This document shows positions 22,691 through 34,430 of a DNA stretch of 64,000 nucleotides, in pieces. The DNA comes from Dermatemys mawii. Taxonomy: Eukaryota; Chordata; Testudines; Dermatemydidae. The notes below the pieces were generated by a model, which was not told the DNA's origin, searched no databases, and worked only from the letters and a program-made list of their open reading frames with translations. The stretch is from contig ML677333.1 of NCBI GenBank assembly GCA_007922305.1, forward strand, positions 19,427,555-19,491,554, written 5' to 3'. The translations under genes were made by a program, and so were the position numbers. How positions within the stretch are numbered: the first letter of the stretch is position 1; each line of letters starts with the position of its first letter.

Positions 22691-24151
22691 AAATGGCTAC
22701 AATTTTTTTTTTTATAAATCCAGAAAAATTTTTTTGGAGCAAATTGATTTACGCAAGGTATATCTATTTATGGAGGGGAACAAGTTGATTCATCCTTGGT
22801 TTTTATCTGTTATATAATCTGTAGAAAAGGCAATAGCCAAAAGAACTACATATGTATATATTACTGGAAAAGTAGCCATAATTTGGACACAACACGCATT
22901 TCCTGTCAAACAGGTTCAGGAAGCCATATGTAGCATCTCTCTTTAATATAGTACAAATGACAGGAGTTTTTGTATTGATTTTCCTGCCCAGAACTTTTCT
23001 CTCTAAATGTTACAAATGCATTTTGTCCCTTCTACAATTGCAGCCTCACAAGGAGATGATAAATGAAGTAATATTGATTAGATTGGGCTAAAGAGCTCCA
23101 GCATTTGAAGGTTATATCCTTTGGAGAGTTAGTAAATCTCATTATAGAAATCTGCCTGCTGATATAAATGAGTAAAGAGTGGCAAAGGGATTCCAGCATG
23201 ACAGCTTTCACTGTAGAGTCATGCTGTTCTTCAGATAGAAAGTTCAAAACAACTAAAATGCAGAAAAGTCCAAACAATAGACTCAGCCTGTCATCTTTCG
23301 ATCAGCAAAAAAAAAAAAATGACACCAATTAACTGAGATAGGTTATAACCTAAGTGTGATTAGATTGTTTCTCTAATTATAAGTGAACTTGGTCAAATGA
23401 CTGTGGAACAGAATTAACTCTTGCATCTCAATTGCTAGCTTTCTAGGTTGCAGTTTATTTAATATCTATAAAGGTTATGAGGTATAAAGCAATGATTCTG
23501 AGCATTCTATTTTCAGTCTAATATTCAGTCTAATAACATCCAAGAAAATGAATGTTAGCTTCAAATTGAGGTCAACATCAGCATATTTTGCTCAAAGCAA
23601 AGAAAGCCATGTTCAATACTAGGCTACATCCCCCTTGAGTTATGCAGTCATTCATAACAAATGAAAATGAAAGAAGGGCATTACATTGTCAAGCATCAGA
23701 TTTTAAATACGTGTCTCTCATACTGCGGTGTAATTTGGTTTTGCAATACTCATTTAAAAATTCCCATGTATGAGTTTGCTAATCAGGAAGAGAGCCATGT
23801 TATCACATATCTGTCTCATTTAGCTTGTTCAATAAGATAACTACCACCCTCTGACCATGACATATTGGTATGGATTAGCTGTATTTTTTTTTCTAACTTG
23901 ACTTCCTTTATATTATTATTTTTTAAATCATTAACTTAATTTGTTACAATATGGCAACAAACTGTCCAGGAGAAAAAAATTGAGAATAATTAAATTATTG
24001 AATAAGGTTCACAATATCAAGGCCTAAATTAAAGACTTATGTAGGTGATTTACTATGTAGACAAGCAGTTTCTCTTTCTCCAATGGACTATTACTGTCTT
24101 TGAAGGACCAAGGTATTAGATTGTTTACAATTTGGGACAGGGACCTTCTAT

Positions 24152-24183
24152 CTGTGTGTGTGTGTGCGCACGCGCATGTGCAC
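24152..24183. repeat. (TG)n with CGCG core, alternating purine-pyrimidine
   Basis: CTGTGTGTGTGTGTGCGCAC is followed by GCGCATGTGCAC, a strict alternation of about 30 bases that could adopt Z-DNA. Confidence 0.9.
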
Positions 24184-24540
24184 AACGCCTAGCACAATGA
24201 GACCTGTTGCCACAATTGGAGCTTTTGAGAACCCACACAACAAACACTTATTTTTGTTTAACCGCTTGAATCAAAAGGGATAATTACCTCTCTCACACAT
24301 GTAAAACTTTAGTATAATGCTGAGGCTATGTGTGAAGTCTATAAAAATCAAGTTTCATTTTCCACTGCCAACCTTAACTTCATCGTCTTGCATATACAGT
24401 TTTTTTTCCTTCTAGTTAAACATATGTTTTTATTGTGTTACTGTTTTTGGATCTGATTATGCAGCCCGCACTATTAGGTGAGTAGAGAAATGATAAGGCC
24501 CCATTTTATAAACTGTGTATTAAAAGGTCACAATGGACTT

Positions 24541-25745
24541 AGAATCATAAAATATCAGGGTTGGAAGGGACCTCAGGAGGTCATCTAGTTCAACCCCCTC
24601 CTCAAATCAGGACCAATCCCCAACTAAATCATCCCAGCCAGGGCTCTGTCAAGCCTGACCTTAAAAATCTCTAAGGAAGGAGATTCCACCACCTCTCTAG
24701 GTAACCCATTCCAGTGCTTTACCACCCTCCTAGTAAAAAACCTTTTCCTAATGTCCAACCTAAACTTCTCCCTCTGCAACTTGAGACCATTACTCCTTGT
24801 TCTGTCATCTGCTACCACTGAGAACAGTCTAGATCCACCCTCTTTGGAACCCCCTTTCAGGGAGTTGAAAGCAGCTATCAAATCCCTCCTCATTCTTCTC
24901 TTCCGCAAACTAAACCATCCCAGTTCCTTCATCCTCTCCTCATAAGTCACATGCTCCAGCCCCCTAATCATTTTGTTGCCCTGTGCCGGACTCCTTCCAA
25001 TTTTTCCGCATCCTTCTTGTAGTGTGGGGCCCAAAACTGGGCACAGTACTCCAGATTATGGTCTCACCAATGCTGAATAGAAGGGAAATGATCACATCTC
25101 TAGATCTGCTGGCAATGCCCCTACTTATACAACCCAAAATGCCGTTAGCCTTCTTGGCAACAAGAGCACACTGTTGACTCATATCCAGTTTCTTGTCCAC
25201 TGTAACTCCTAGGTCCTTTTCTGCAGAACTGCTGCCTAGCCATTTGATCTCTAGTCTGTGGTAGTGCATGAGATTCCTCCATCCTAGGTGCAGGACTCTT
25301 CACTTGTCCTTGTTGAATCTCATCAGATTTCTTTTGGCCCAATCCTCTAATTTGTCTAGGTTTCTCTGTATCCTATCCTATCCAGCGTATCTATCACTCC
25401 TCCCAGTTCAGTGTCATCTGCAAACTTGCTGAGGGTGCAGTCCATGCCATCATCCAGCTCATTAATGAAGATACTGAACAAAACCAGCCCCAGGACTGAC
25501 CCTTGGGGCTCTCCACTTGATACCGGCTGCCACCTAGAAATGGAGCAATTGATCGCTACCTGTTGAGCTCGATGATCTAGCCAGCTTTCTATCCACCTTA
25601 TAGTCCATTCATCCAGCCCATGCTATTTTAATTTGCTAGCAAGAATACTGTGGGAGACTGTATCAAAAGTTTTGCTGAAGTCAAGGAATAACATGTCCAC
25701 AGTTTTCCCCTCATTCACAGAGCCAGTTATCTTGTCATAAACTTC
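24541..25745 (-). mobile_element. CR1 LINE, antisense, about 1.2 kb
   Basis: The 3' end lies at the left (AATATCAGGGTTGGAAGGGA, CCTCAGGAGGTCATCTAGTT) and the body runs right into the reverse-transcriptase palm. It is truncated at the 5' side near 25745. The order of landmarks matches the copy at 5890 but extends further upstream. Confidence 0.92.
24624..25745 (-). pseudogene. CR1 ORF2, reverse-transcriptase palm to C-terminus, frameshifted
   Basis: Read on the minus strand from 25745: palm motif A LDFSKTFDT (about 25670-25700), then RWQPVSSGEPQGSVLG, then motif C KFADDTEL (25404-25427), where the two Asp are the catalytic pair. Then come [20 protein letters not shown] and [15 protein letters not shown], and finally [40 protein letters not shown] and the end near 24624. 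The frame breaks several times between these blocks (frames 25145-25342, 24964-25269, 24624-25034), so the gene is dead. The palm N-terminal motifs and the endonuclease are absent by truncation. Confidence 0.9.
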
Positions 25746-26212
25746 TGATCTTATAAGGTGCTCATCTCGGCTTCTGGCAGTTCTTCTACATCATCAGTTC
25801 ATCCATCCAAATACTTATACCAGACCCAACCACCATGAATAGTAACTGAACTCCAAAAGAGCTATGCTGAAGAGGACTCAGTGGGGATTCTGCTCACTAA
25901 CCCAGAGTTCAACTTACAAAAAGTTCATATCTCATGTTCATGTTAGATCAATTTCTCAGAAATGGGCATACACCAAGAAATTTTGAGCAAGACTTGCATT
26001 TACTTGAAGTTTGAGAAAGTTCAGATTCAGATTTTCAGTTTAGTTGCCCCTCTAATTAAAAGAAAATGAATGATAAAACCATTTAAGAATGCCAACTACT
26101 CTGGAGCCTAATGCTGTGCAGTCTGAAGATTTTTTTAAAATGTTGCTTTTGATCGTCAATCAAGAAACAACTTTTGAGGCAGATTTTAAAATTAAAGATC
26201 CTTTTTTTCCAG
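25746..26212. other. Short AT-rich spacer
   Basis: Nothing recognised between the CR1 truncation point and the hAT element. Confidence 0.5.
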
Positions 26213-26494
26213 CTAGGGCTATTGATTAATCACAGTTAATTCAAAAAAATTAATCCCAATTAAAAAAATAATTGCTATTAATCAGTGTTAGAATACTAAT
26301 TGAAATGTATTCAATATTTTGAATGTTTTTCTTCATTGTCATATATTGATTTCTATTACAATTCAGAATACAAAGTGTGCAATGTTCACTTTATATATTT
26401 CAAATACATCCATTGTAAAAATGAAACAAATAGTATTTTTCAATTCACCTCATACAAGTAAAGTACTGCAATCCCTTTATCATGAAAGTGTAAC

Positions 26495-26582
26495 TTACAA
26501 ATGTAAACTTGTTTTACAAATGTAAACTTTTACATTTGTTACAAATGTAACATTTGTACATTTGTTACAAATGTAAACTTTT
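26495..26582. repeat. Local TACAAATGTAAAC tandem and inverted repeat
   Basis: ACAAATGTAAACTTGTTTTA and further copies of ACAAATGTAA alternate with ACATTTGT, giving about five short units that can pair with each other. They lie inside the hAT relic and look like slippage of one original motif. Confidence 0.85.
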
Positions 26583-26989
26583 GTCTGTTACATAACTGCA
26601 CTCAAAACCAAAACCATGTAAAACTTTAGCACTTAGAAGTCCATTCACTCCTACTTCTTGTTCAGCCAATCGTGAAGACAAACAAGTTTGTTTACATTTA
26701 CAGGAGATACTACTGCTTCTTATTTACATCACATGAAAGTGGGGACAGACATTCGCATGGCAATTCTGTAGCCGGCATTATAAGGTATTTACGTGCCAGA
26801 TATGCTAAACATTTGTATGCCCCTTCATGCTTTGGCCACCATTCCACAGTGCATACTTCCATGCTGATGATGCTCGTTAAAAAATAATGCATTAATTACA
26901 TTTTTCACTGAACTTCTTTGGGGAGAACTGTATGCCTCCTGCTCTGTTTTACCCGCATTCTGCCATATATTTCATGTTATAGCAGTTTC

Positions 26990-27540
26990 AGATGATGACC
27001 CATCACATGGTCATTTTAAGAACACTTTCATAGCAGATTTGACAAAACGCAAAGAAGATACCAATGTGAGTTTTCTAAAATTAGCTACAGCACTTGACCC
27101 AAAATTTAAGAATCTGAAGTGCCTTCCAAAATCCAAGAGGGACGAGATGTAGAGATTGCTTTCAGAAGTCTTAAAAGAGCAACACATTCTTGCAGAAACT
27201 ACATAATCCAAACCACTAAAAAAAAACCCCAACCTTCTGCTGGTGCCATCTAACTCAGATGATGAAAATCAACAGACATTGGTCCACTCTGCTTTAGATC
27301 ATTACCAAGCAAAAATCTTTATCACCGGGGACGCAGGTCCTCTGGAATGGTGGTTGAAGCATTAAGGGACCACTGAATTTTTAGTGCATCTGGCACATAA
27401 ATATCTTGTGACGCTGACTACAGCAGTGCCATGCGAATGTCACACAATATCACTTTCAGGTGACATTGTAAACAAGAAACATGCAGCATTATCTCCTGCA
27501 AATTGTATCCAAATTTGTTTGTCTGAGCAATTGGCTGAAG
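26990..27540 (+). pseudogene. hAT transposase, C-terminal region, dead
   Basis: Readable pieces in shifting frames include TALDPKFKNLKCLPKSK, which is the DPRFK block before the dimerisation domain, then SDDENQQTL. The last open frame (27384-27674) gives HLAHKYLVTLTTAVPCECH, then SLSGDIVNKKHAALSPANC. In hAT transposases this final block reads about 'vpcERlFSlaG...nkkRaaLsp'. Here ERLFS is damaged and Arg has become His, and stops and shifts break the frame upstream. Minus-strand frames over this region (27011-27232, 27440-27637) are antisense shadows. Confidence 0.78.
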
Positions 27541-27835
27541 TAGGACTGAGTGGACTTTTAGGCTCTAAAGTTTTATATTGTTTTATTGTTGAAGTTATTT
27601 TTGCAGATAAAATTATGTTTGTAAGTTCAACTTTCATGATAAAGGGATTGCACTACGGTACTTATATTAGGTGAATTAAAATACAATTTATTTTGTTTTT
27701 TAGCAGTGCATATTTGTAATGTAATAAAAATATAAAGAGCACTGCACACTTTATATTCTGTATTGTAATTGAAATCAGTATATTTGAAAATGTAGAAAAA
27801 ATCCAAAAATATTTAAATAAATGGTATTCTAACAA

Positions 27836-29000
27836 CAGCATGCAAGATATTATTTATATGCATATGATTTAATGTGATTTGTTAAGGAGGGGAATTAGTA
27901 AATTCCCACAAGCCACAAACTTATTTCCCCATAGAGTTCCAGGAAGCATTGCACCTCTCAAGTCTGCAAATGAAGGACCATATCTTGAAGCCATTAGTCA
28001 ATGAGAAAGCCTCCATTTATCTGAGTGAGTGCAGTACTGGATGTAGACTTTCATCTTCTGCCTAGGCATTTACATCTCACTAATCACTATAATTCATGTA
28101 TTTCACAGATATCAGCTATCCATGAGGAAAGAATTTGAATGTAGCTAGTTGAAACTAACAAGTAGATACTTTGTGAAAAGCATGGGGATTTTTTGTATCA
28201 ATCATTTACTGTATTATTTCTTCAATTATTTCATAGTATTACAGTAGCATTTTGGGCTTACAGCCTCAACATGCTACTCAGCATATAAAAAGATGATCCC
28301 TGTCTCAAAGAAATTATGATCTAAGCTTAAAATCAGATAATGGATGGAAACAATCAGAATCAAAGTTGGGAGAACAGGGTAAAAATGACACATTTATGAA
28401 TAGTGCAATAAGTCATTGCAACACAATAGCTGCCTAACAACTGTCTGGTGCTTAGTAGAAATCAGACCAATGGTGAGTTGTACTGTAAAATATGAAGAGA
28501 GATACCATACTGGCATCTTCCATACACTAGGGACTCCGAGTGCAAAGATGCTTGCTGGAAAATTTGACAAATGGGTAATCAATACTGTCATCACTGTCAT
28601 AGCAGCGTTGACTTCTTGATACCGTATAAGAAATAGTAGATGGAATGAGGATTTGCCTTGCAGAGCCTTGAAAATGAATATAGGTTTTAGTATTTTGTAC
28701 TTTCAACTCATAGCAACGTCTGACATTTTCAATATCACTAAGAATATCAAGATACGAGTTACCTGCCATTTTCATCCTTAATGAGCAAGTGAAGACAGAC
28801 ACACGACATATCAGATACATTTTAGACAAGTGTACATCAGTGTGTATTAGAGGGCAACATATAGCAGCAATAAAACCACTTAACTCTGTTGCCACATTAA
28901 CCTGCTAATAACTAGGAGTACAGTTCTTAACCCTACACTTGCAACCACTGAAGCTAGAACTGCTTTTCTCACTGTCTATATCAGATATGAGGATTATAGA
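27836..29000. other. AT-rich sequence, nothing recognised
   Basis: The frames at 28394-28895 overlap on both strands and have no family features. Confidence 0.5.
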
Positions 29001-29880
29001 CTCAAACTTGAGTCGTTGGCCAGAAGGGATCATCATGATAATCTAGCCTGCATATTGTAGGCCACAGAATCTTAACCAACCATGCTTATAATAGACCCCG
29101 CACATCTGGCTGAATTACTGAAGTCCTGATTTAAATTGTGATTTATCAATACTTCAAGTTGCCGAGACTCCATCATTTACACTAGTTTAAACTTGCAAGT
29201 AACCCATGCCCCAGGCTGCAGAGGAAAGAAAAATCCAAGAAAAAAACCCAGAACTTTCTGCCAATCTGAATCAGGAAAAAATTCCTGTCAAGACCCAAAT
29301 ATGGTAGTCAGTAAGACGCTGAACATTTTGGCAAGATGAACCAGCCAGGCACCCAGGGAAGAATTCTCTATAGCAACTCAGAGCCTTCCCCACCTAGTGT
29401 CCCATCACCGGCCACTAAAGAATCTTTGCTACTAGCAGTTGCAGATTGCCTACAATGGCATGTAGGCAGTCTTATCATACTATCCCCTCCATAAATATAT
29501 CAAGCTCAGTCTTGAAGCCAGATAGGCTTTTAGCCTCCACTGCTCTCCAGGGAAGACCATTCCAGAACTTCACTCCTCTGATGGTTAGACACCTTTCTCT
29601 AATTTCAAGCCTAAACTTGTTAATGGCCAATTTATATCCATTTGTTAATGTGTCCTTATTGGCAATTAACTTAAATAATTCCTCCCCCTCCTTGGTATTT
29701 CTCTCTCTGATGTATTAATAGGAGCAATCATATCTCCTCTCAGCTTTCTTTTGGTTAGGCTAAACAAGCCAAGCTCTTTGAGTTCCCTTTCCTGAAGTAG
29801 GTTTTCCATTCCATCCCTCCTAGTAACCCTTTTCTGCACCTGTTCCAGTTTGAATTGTATCAATTGCTCTTCTCCTCCAC
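29001..29880 (-). mobile_element. CR1-type LINE (second subfamily), antisense
   Basis: The 3' end at the left reads TGGCCAGAAGGGATCATCAT and ATAATCTAGCCTGCATATTG, a different CR1 3' end from those at 5890 and 24541. A long 3' non-coding part follows, then ORF2 C-terminal coding sequence on the minus strand. Confidence 0.78.
29670..29875 (-). pseudogene. CR1 ORF2 C-terminal fragment
   Basis: The minus strand reads QFKLEQVQKRVTRRDGMENL, then LQERELKELGLFSLTKRKLR and GDMIAPIN, matching the RVQRRATKMI and EERLRELGLFSLxKRRLRGD blocks of the other CR1 copies. The longer frame to 30016 is extended by the AT repeat and unrelated flank and is not real beyond about 29875. There is a stop shortly after the RNYLS end. 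Confidence 0.8.
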
Positions 29881-29920
29881 TTCCAAAGCTTCCTACATTT
29901 ATTGCTAGTAGCTTAATTTT

Positions 29921-29923
<3 letters not shown>

Positions 29924-29953
<30 letters not shown>
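29924..29953. repeat. (AT)n microsatellite
   Basis: Alternating AT of about 30 bases, directly at the left boundary of the inverted duplication that starts at 29954. Confidence 0.93.
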
Positions 29954-29956
<3 letters not shown>

Positions 29957-30213
29957 CCACCGGTTTATACTCTTAATGTGCATACACATGATAGGTACTC
30001 CTCTAATCCTGTACATCTACAGAGTACATCACTGTTCTCAGTGATCAGGAGAAAATGAGCTGAAAGCCACAAGAAAAGGGGCCTGAATAGATCTAACAAA
30101 CTGGAATAGCTGTTTATTATATGCATAATAGTTTTTTTAGTTTTTTAAACTGTAAAAAAAAAAATCAGCAACTGTTCTATTTACATATAATATATATTTA
30201 TAATATTATATAT
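29954..30213. repeat. Inverted duplication, left arm (about 260 bp)
   Basis: Its reverse complement matches 30873-31135 closely: GATGTACAGGATTAGAGGAG, TACCTATCATG, AGAAAATGAGCTGAAAGCC (sense here) and AAATCAGCAACTGTTCTATT all have partners. The right arm has some extra bases (around 31030-31060), so the copies have diverged. The outermost bases GAACCACCGG match the start of the hAT MITE at 31127. Confidence 0.9.
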
Positions 30214-30872
30214 TGTGATGGGGCAAGGCCAGATGGCTATAGGAGGGTGCTAGGGAACAGATATGTTAGCCTCAAGCTAAACAAATCTCTGGTACCACTG
30301 GAACCTTCTAGAAATCAGTAGAAACAACTAGCCTGATTGGGACACCTGAAGCCAATCAGGGACTGGCGGAAACCAGTTAAAAGCTTCCCAGTTAGTCAGG
30401 TCGGTGTGGATGTCAGGAGCTGTGGGAAGAAGTTGTGCTGTTGGTGAGACTGAGTGGTAGACATATCATTCAGAAGGAAGGAGGCCCTGAGGTAAGGGTG
30501 AAGTGGAGTCTGAAGAAGTGGGGACTGCTGTGGAGAAGTAGCCCAGGGAATTGTATTATGTTTTGTGGCTAAAAGGTCAGCCATCTTAGCTGATACTCTT
30601 AGGGTCCCTCGGCTGGAGCCCGGAGTAGAGGGTGGGCTCGGGCTCCCCATTTTCTGCCTCCCCTAATTAATCACTGAGATTCAGAGACAACAGAGACTGT
30701 GCCAGGAAGGATAGCTTCTCCTCACCGGCTTATGATGAAAATGGTTCAATAGACTGTGACCTTGTCTCTAGAGAGAGAAGGGCTACGTGGAGGGTCACAG
30801 TGAGCCTCTGAGTCTAGTGAAATCCACCAGGAAACACAGAATCCATGAAAATAAGGACAGAGCTTTGTCACA
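30214..30872. mobile_element. LTR-like element between the inverted arms, 659 bp
   Basis: It begins TGTGATGGGGCAAGGCCAGA and ends GAGCTTTGTCACA. The TG/CA ends and short inverted TGTGA/TCACA termini fit a solo LTR, and ATAT flanks both sides (30210-30213 and 30873-30876), though in AT-rich sequence that 4-bp match is weak. I remember this as a common reptile repeat. It has no coding capacity. A DNA transposon with short termini is the alternative. Confidence 0.65.
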
Positions 30873-31135
30873 ATATAAATAATAGAACAGTTGCTGATTT
30901 TTTTACAGTTTAAAAAACTGAAAAAAGCTATTATGCATATAATAAACAGCTATTCCAGTTTGTTAGAGCTATTCAGGCCCCTTTTCTTGTGGCTTTCAGC
31001 TCATTTTCTCCCGATCACTGAGAACAGCTGTTTAACGACCTGGATCATGAGACGGTCATTAAGGTGTAGATGTACAGGATTAGAGGAGTACCTATCATGT
31101 ATATGCACATTGTTAAGAGTATAAACTGGCGGTTC
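30873..31135. repeat. Inverted duplication, right arm (about 260 bp)
   Basis: This is the partner of 29954-30213. It ends inside the first nine bases of the hAT MITE at 31127, which the left arm also carries. The frames 31070-31336 (plus) and 29666-30016 (minus) share the same first residues MYRIRGVPIM because they start in the two arms; neither is a gene. Confidence 0.9.
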
Positions 31136-31480
31136 TCAAACTTCTTGGGTTGGCGGCCCTTTTTCTGTACCCCGCGGGCTGCCGCAACCCCTGTATATCC
31201 GTCGAAGTGCCGCCTAGCCGAATGCTTCCAGTTTCAGCGCATTTCAGCAGACAAGCTGTGCGCTTCATTAGTGTCTGCCAAAAAGCCACCGAAACCGGAA
31301 ACTTTCACTTCAGCGACTTTTCAAAGGACACTCTGAAGTGCATGGCATGCCTGCCGAAATGCCGCCAAAAGCAAAAACGTTTGGCTTGGCAGCGCTTCTG
31401 TGACACAGGGAGTTTGCGATGCCCCGGGAATTGCCCTGCGACCACCTGTTGGGTCATGACCCCCACTTTGAGAACAGCTG
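31127..31480. mobile_element. hAT-type MITE of the GGCGGTTCTCAAAC family (copy 1)
   Basis: The ends are TGGCGGTTCTCAAACTTCTT and CCCCACTTTGAGAACAGCTG. Perfect 8-bp duplications GTATAAAC lie at 31119-31126 and 31481-31488. The interior holds repeated GCCGAAATGC-type motifs in both orientations and has no transposase. The same family is at 43705-44022. Confidence 0.92.
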
Positions 31481-31488
31481 GTATAAAC

Positions 31489-34264
31489 CATTCTTGTATG
31501 TCTATAAGTAAAATGATTGCACACATGGAACCTTTGGGATGGTCATAGTATTCTTATTTTTCATGAGTATGTTGTGTAGTGTAATTCATGAATGTTGAAA
31601 ACAAATTTTGCTGCTGTGTATTTTATTTTCATGTCATTTAACAGTTTTACCTAAGGTAAGCAAGGAGCCAACTGCAAACTTTAAATCTAAACCACATTAA
31701 ATGGGCTAAATCTTGCGTGGTTAGGGTTCCTGAAATTCACATTGTTTTCAACAAAGGTTAGAGGTACTAGGCTTTTCTTATGATTTAACCCAAAATGATG
31801 AACACAAGAAATTTAAAAACACAAGGCAGAAAGGGTAAATGCAAATTACTCTCAGAAAAATGTATAAATATTTCAGGTCATCCACAGAAGATTTCCAATT
31901 TGTAATAACATAGTGTTCCCAATAGAGTCCATTGCTATTGGGTCATTGCTAACACTCATGCTGGCTCTCTAAAAACTCACTGTTCACACCTTGAAGCAGC
32001 CAGCCTGAGTGATGAAACTCAAGTCAGCAACTGAAATTCAGAGGACTTGTATCAAAGGAGTTAGTCTTGATTTATACTGTTAAAGGTAAGATCAGAAACA
32101 ACAGTGACACCACTGTAAAATTACTTTCAGAGAGGTCTGCAACAGTCCCCGAAGAGGGACGTGCGCCATTACAAAAAAATTGCCATCATAAATTGCAAAC
32201 ATGGCTTAGATTCACTGGTAATTCGGGGTACTGTCCTGGCAACAGCAAGCAATTTATATTTTTGCAGACAGTCCCTAAATATCAGATACTCTTATGTGGA
32301 AACTTAGAGCTAGCATATAGGAATATTTTTTTCCTTCATCTTCTTCCCCACATTTTAACTGAAGGAAAAACAGCTATTATCTTTTCTATTAAATTTTACA
32401 TGCATATGTAGAACTCCCTTCAGTCCTGGGGTAAGTAGACACAACTCCTATTGATTTCGGTAGAAGTTGCACCTTCTTACCAAGGACTGAAATGTGTCTG
32501 TGTTTTGGTATGAATTAAAGAACATGATTTAAATTTAACCTCTACAGCTCATATCTGATTTTAATTTCAACCCTCGTATTTCTATTATATTCATGGAACA
32601 GAACAGGCATTTTCCCAAGAGAAATTTAGCACATTTTAATGCATTCTAACCAGTTTCTGTCATAGCAGATAAAATGATCAATAAAATAATTTCAAAAAAA
32701 CTGACCTCAGATCCTGCCAGGTTTTGATCAAGACAGCAAGCTATGTAAGTCATTCAATTATCAATCTAAACATTTCTCTTATATATACTTTACTTACATG
32801 CATATGTAACCAAACATTGCCTCATACAGTACTGTGGTCATCAGCAGGAATTAAACCTGGACTTTCAGCACTAAGGCATTATGTAGCATAGTGTTTAATA
32901 TGTTCACTTTTATGCATGCGAGCAGTCCATTGACTTCAATGAGACTACACACATACTTAAAGTTAAGCATGTGCTCAAATGTTTTGTTGGATTAGAAAAC
33001 CAAAAGTACAAGACTATCACTTAAGCTAAACACAAAAACCCACATTGTTTCCTCTCTTTGCAAGAGGATAGAGAATGAAGTACAATTTACTAATGAGGCT
33101 AAGTAATATTTATATTGGAAAAATGGGAAGGAAGTCTCCATCAATGGAGGAAAAAATATTTTCCTCGCTAAAACAACAGATGTCTGTGACAGCTATCATA
33201 CAACCATTCGCAGCTGTGTTTTGATATTTAGTCAACATATCTGATACCTCATAACTGAGTATCTTATTACTGCTGTGCATTATTTCAATATGCTGGTCAG
33301 AAACTTGCCCAAGCAAACCTTGGATATGTTAGGTGCAATCGTGGCCCCACAAAAGTTAATGTGAGTTTTGATATTAAATTTCAATGGTGTCAAGATTTTA
33401 CCATTTGTACTGAGAGTAATTAAAGTTAAACAAAAGATTTTAATGATTATGTATATGATAAGTAAGTTCTTAAAGTATTGTTTAATATTCTTGTTTGTTT
33501 GGGAACAAGGAAGAGGTATTATTTAGCATAAAATGGCATCTAGCTAGATTTAAACCTGTTTTACCATTCTTATTATTGAAAAGAAATGTATTGCCTACCA
33601 CGTTTTGCTTATTGTGTAGCATTATCCCTCATTAGCAATATTTTCCCCTCTGATTCACACAGCAGATTTCAACACCAACATAGAGGCCTATTGACTTGCA
33701 TGAGGTAGGTCTTAAGTGGCCAATCTTCTATACAAATCCTCTAAATGGTTTGGTGTGCTAGTGTGCTAAAGATAGCCGCTCTTTCCCCACAGGATACTGT
33801 TAGGAATTTACTCCTGATATTTTGTCCTTTACTTAATCTCATTCTAACTACATCTTCTTGGACAATTCTCAACAATTCCAACTTGACATTTTACATATTT
33901 CAGATACTTGTAGAAAGTGATATCTTCCGGCTACCATGTAGCCAAGCTATCTATATTGAGGTCTGTGGCAGAGTCCAATTCCAAATAGTTATTTTTACAA
34001 GCAGAGACTCTTTAAAAGGAACAAAAAAAAAAACAAAAAACCCACTAGTTTTTCATGAAGAGTCTGGCTTTTTTATTTTCAGACAATCAGCAAAACATAT
34101 TTCAAAGCAAGGCTTTGGTCACCTTATACATACACAAAGAACTCATTAACTATCTGTCTTCATTGTAGTGAGTTAGCCCAGACTGCTACACAAGTGTTGC
34201 CCCTAATCCTCCTCCTGTCAAACAAAAAACCCTTAACATGAGTTAAATGGTTATTTTCTAACAC
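31489..34264. other. AT-rich sequence, nothing recognised
   Basis: The short frames here (32067-32411, 33110-33316, 33745-34149) show no family signature. Ancient-repeat-like CATTGACTTCAATG text appears near 32930. No gene can be supported. Confidence 0.5.
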
Positions 34265-34430
34265 CAACAGACCCCAGTCATCAATGGGTGGGATAAAACC
34301 TGGGACCTCTGAAACTAGGTGCATGAGCCTGTACTTCACAACCTAAAAGCCACATGGCTCTTAACCAAGGCTATTACAGACTCATAAATCTCTAGGTGGC
34401 CTAAGTGCACAGAGCACCACACCAAATAAT
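34265..34430 (-). mobile_element. tRNA-derived SINE, antisense
   Basis: The stretch GGGATAAAACCTGGGACCTC, followed by GTGCATGAGCCTGTACTTCA, reads on the minus strand as a tRNA head with a degenerate B box (GGTTTTATCCC). The body continues with TAAAAGCCACATGGCTCTTA and AATCTCTAGGTGGCC. I recall this as a common turtle SINE, but the copy is diverged. Confidence 0.55.

Larger units (their letters stand above)
22250..24540. other. AT-rich sequence with a MIR relic and a TG repeat
   Basis: The MIR at 22478-22690 and the alternating purine-pyrimidine run at 24152-24183 are listed separately. Otherwise I see no gene or repeat. Confidence 0.5.
26213..27835 (+). mobile_element. hAT DNA transposon relic, right end missing
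   Basis: The left end begins CTAGGGCTATTGATTAATCA and continues into the ATTAAT-rich subterminal region typical of this autonomous hAT family as I know it. A transposase remnant follows on the plus strand. The copy stops near 27829 (TAAATGGTATTCTA) where the matching right terminal repeat should start, so the right end is deleted or lost and no 8-bp duplication can be checked. A local cluster of TTACAAATGTAAAC repeats lies at 26495-26580. Confidence 0.75.

Noticed and set aside
24152..24183. Alternating purine-pyrimidine run as a regulatory Z-DNA element
   Set aside because: It is a common TG microsatellite with no promoter features nearby. Listed as a repeat only.
29666..30016. Minus-strand frame of 116 codons starting MYRIRGVPIM
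   Set aside because: It is a fusion of an inverted-repeat arm, the (AT)n tract and the end of a CR1 ORF2. Only the CR1 part is real coding ancestry.
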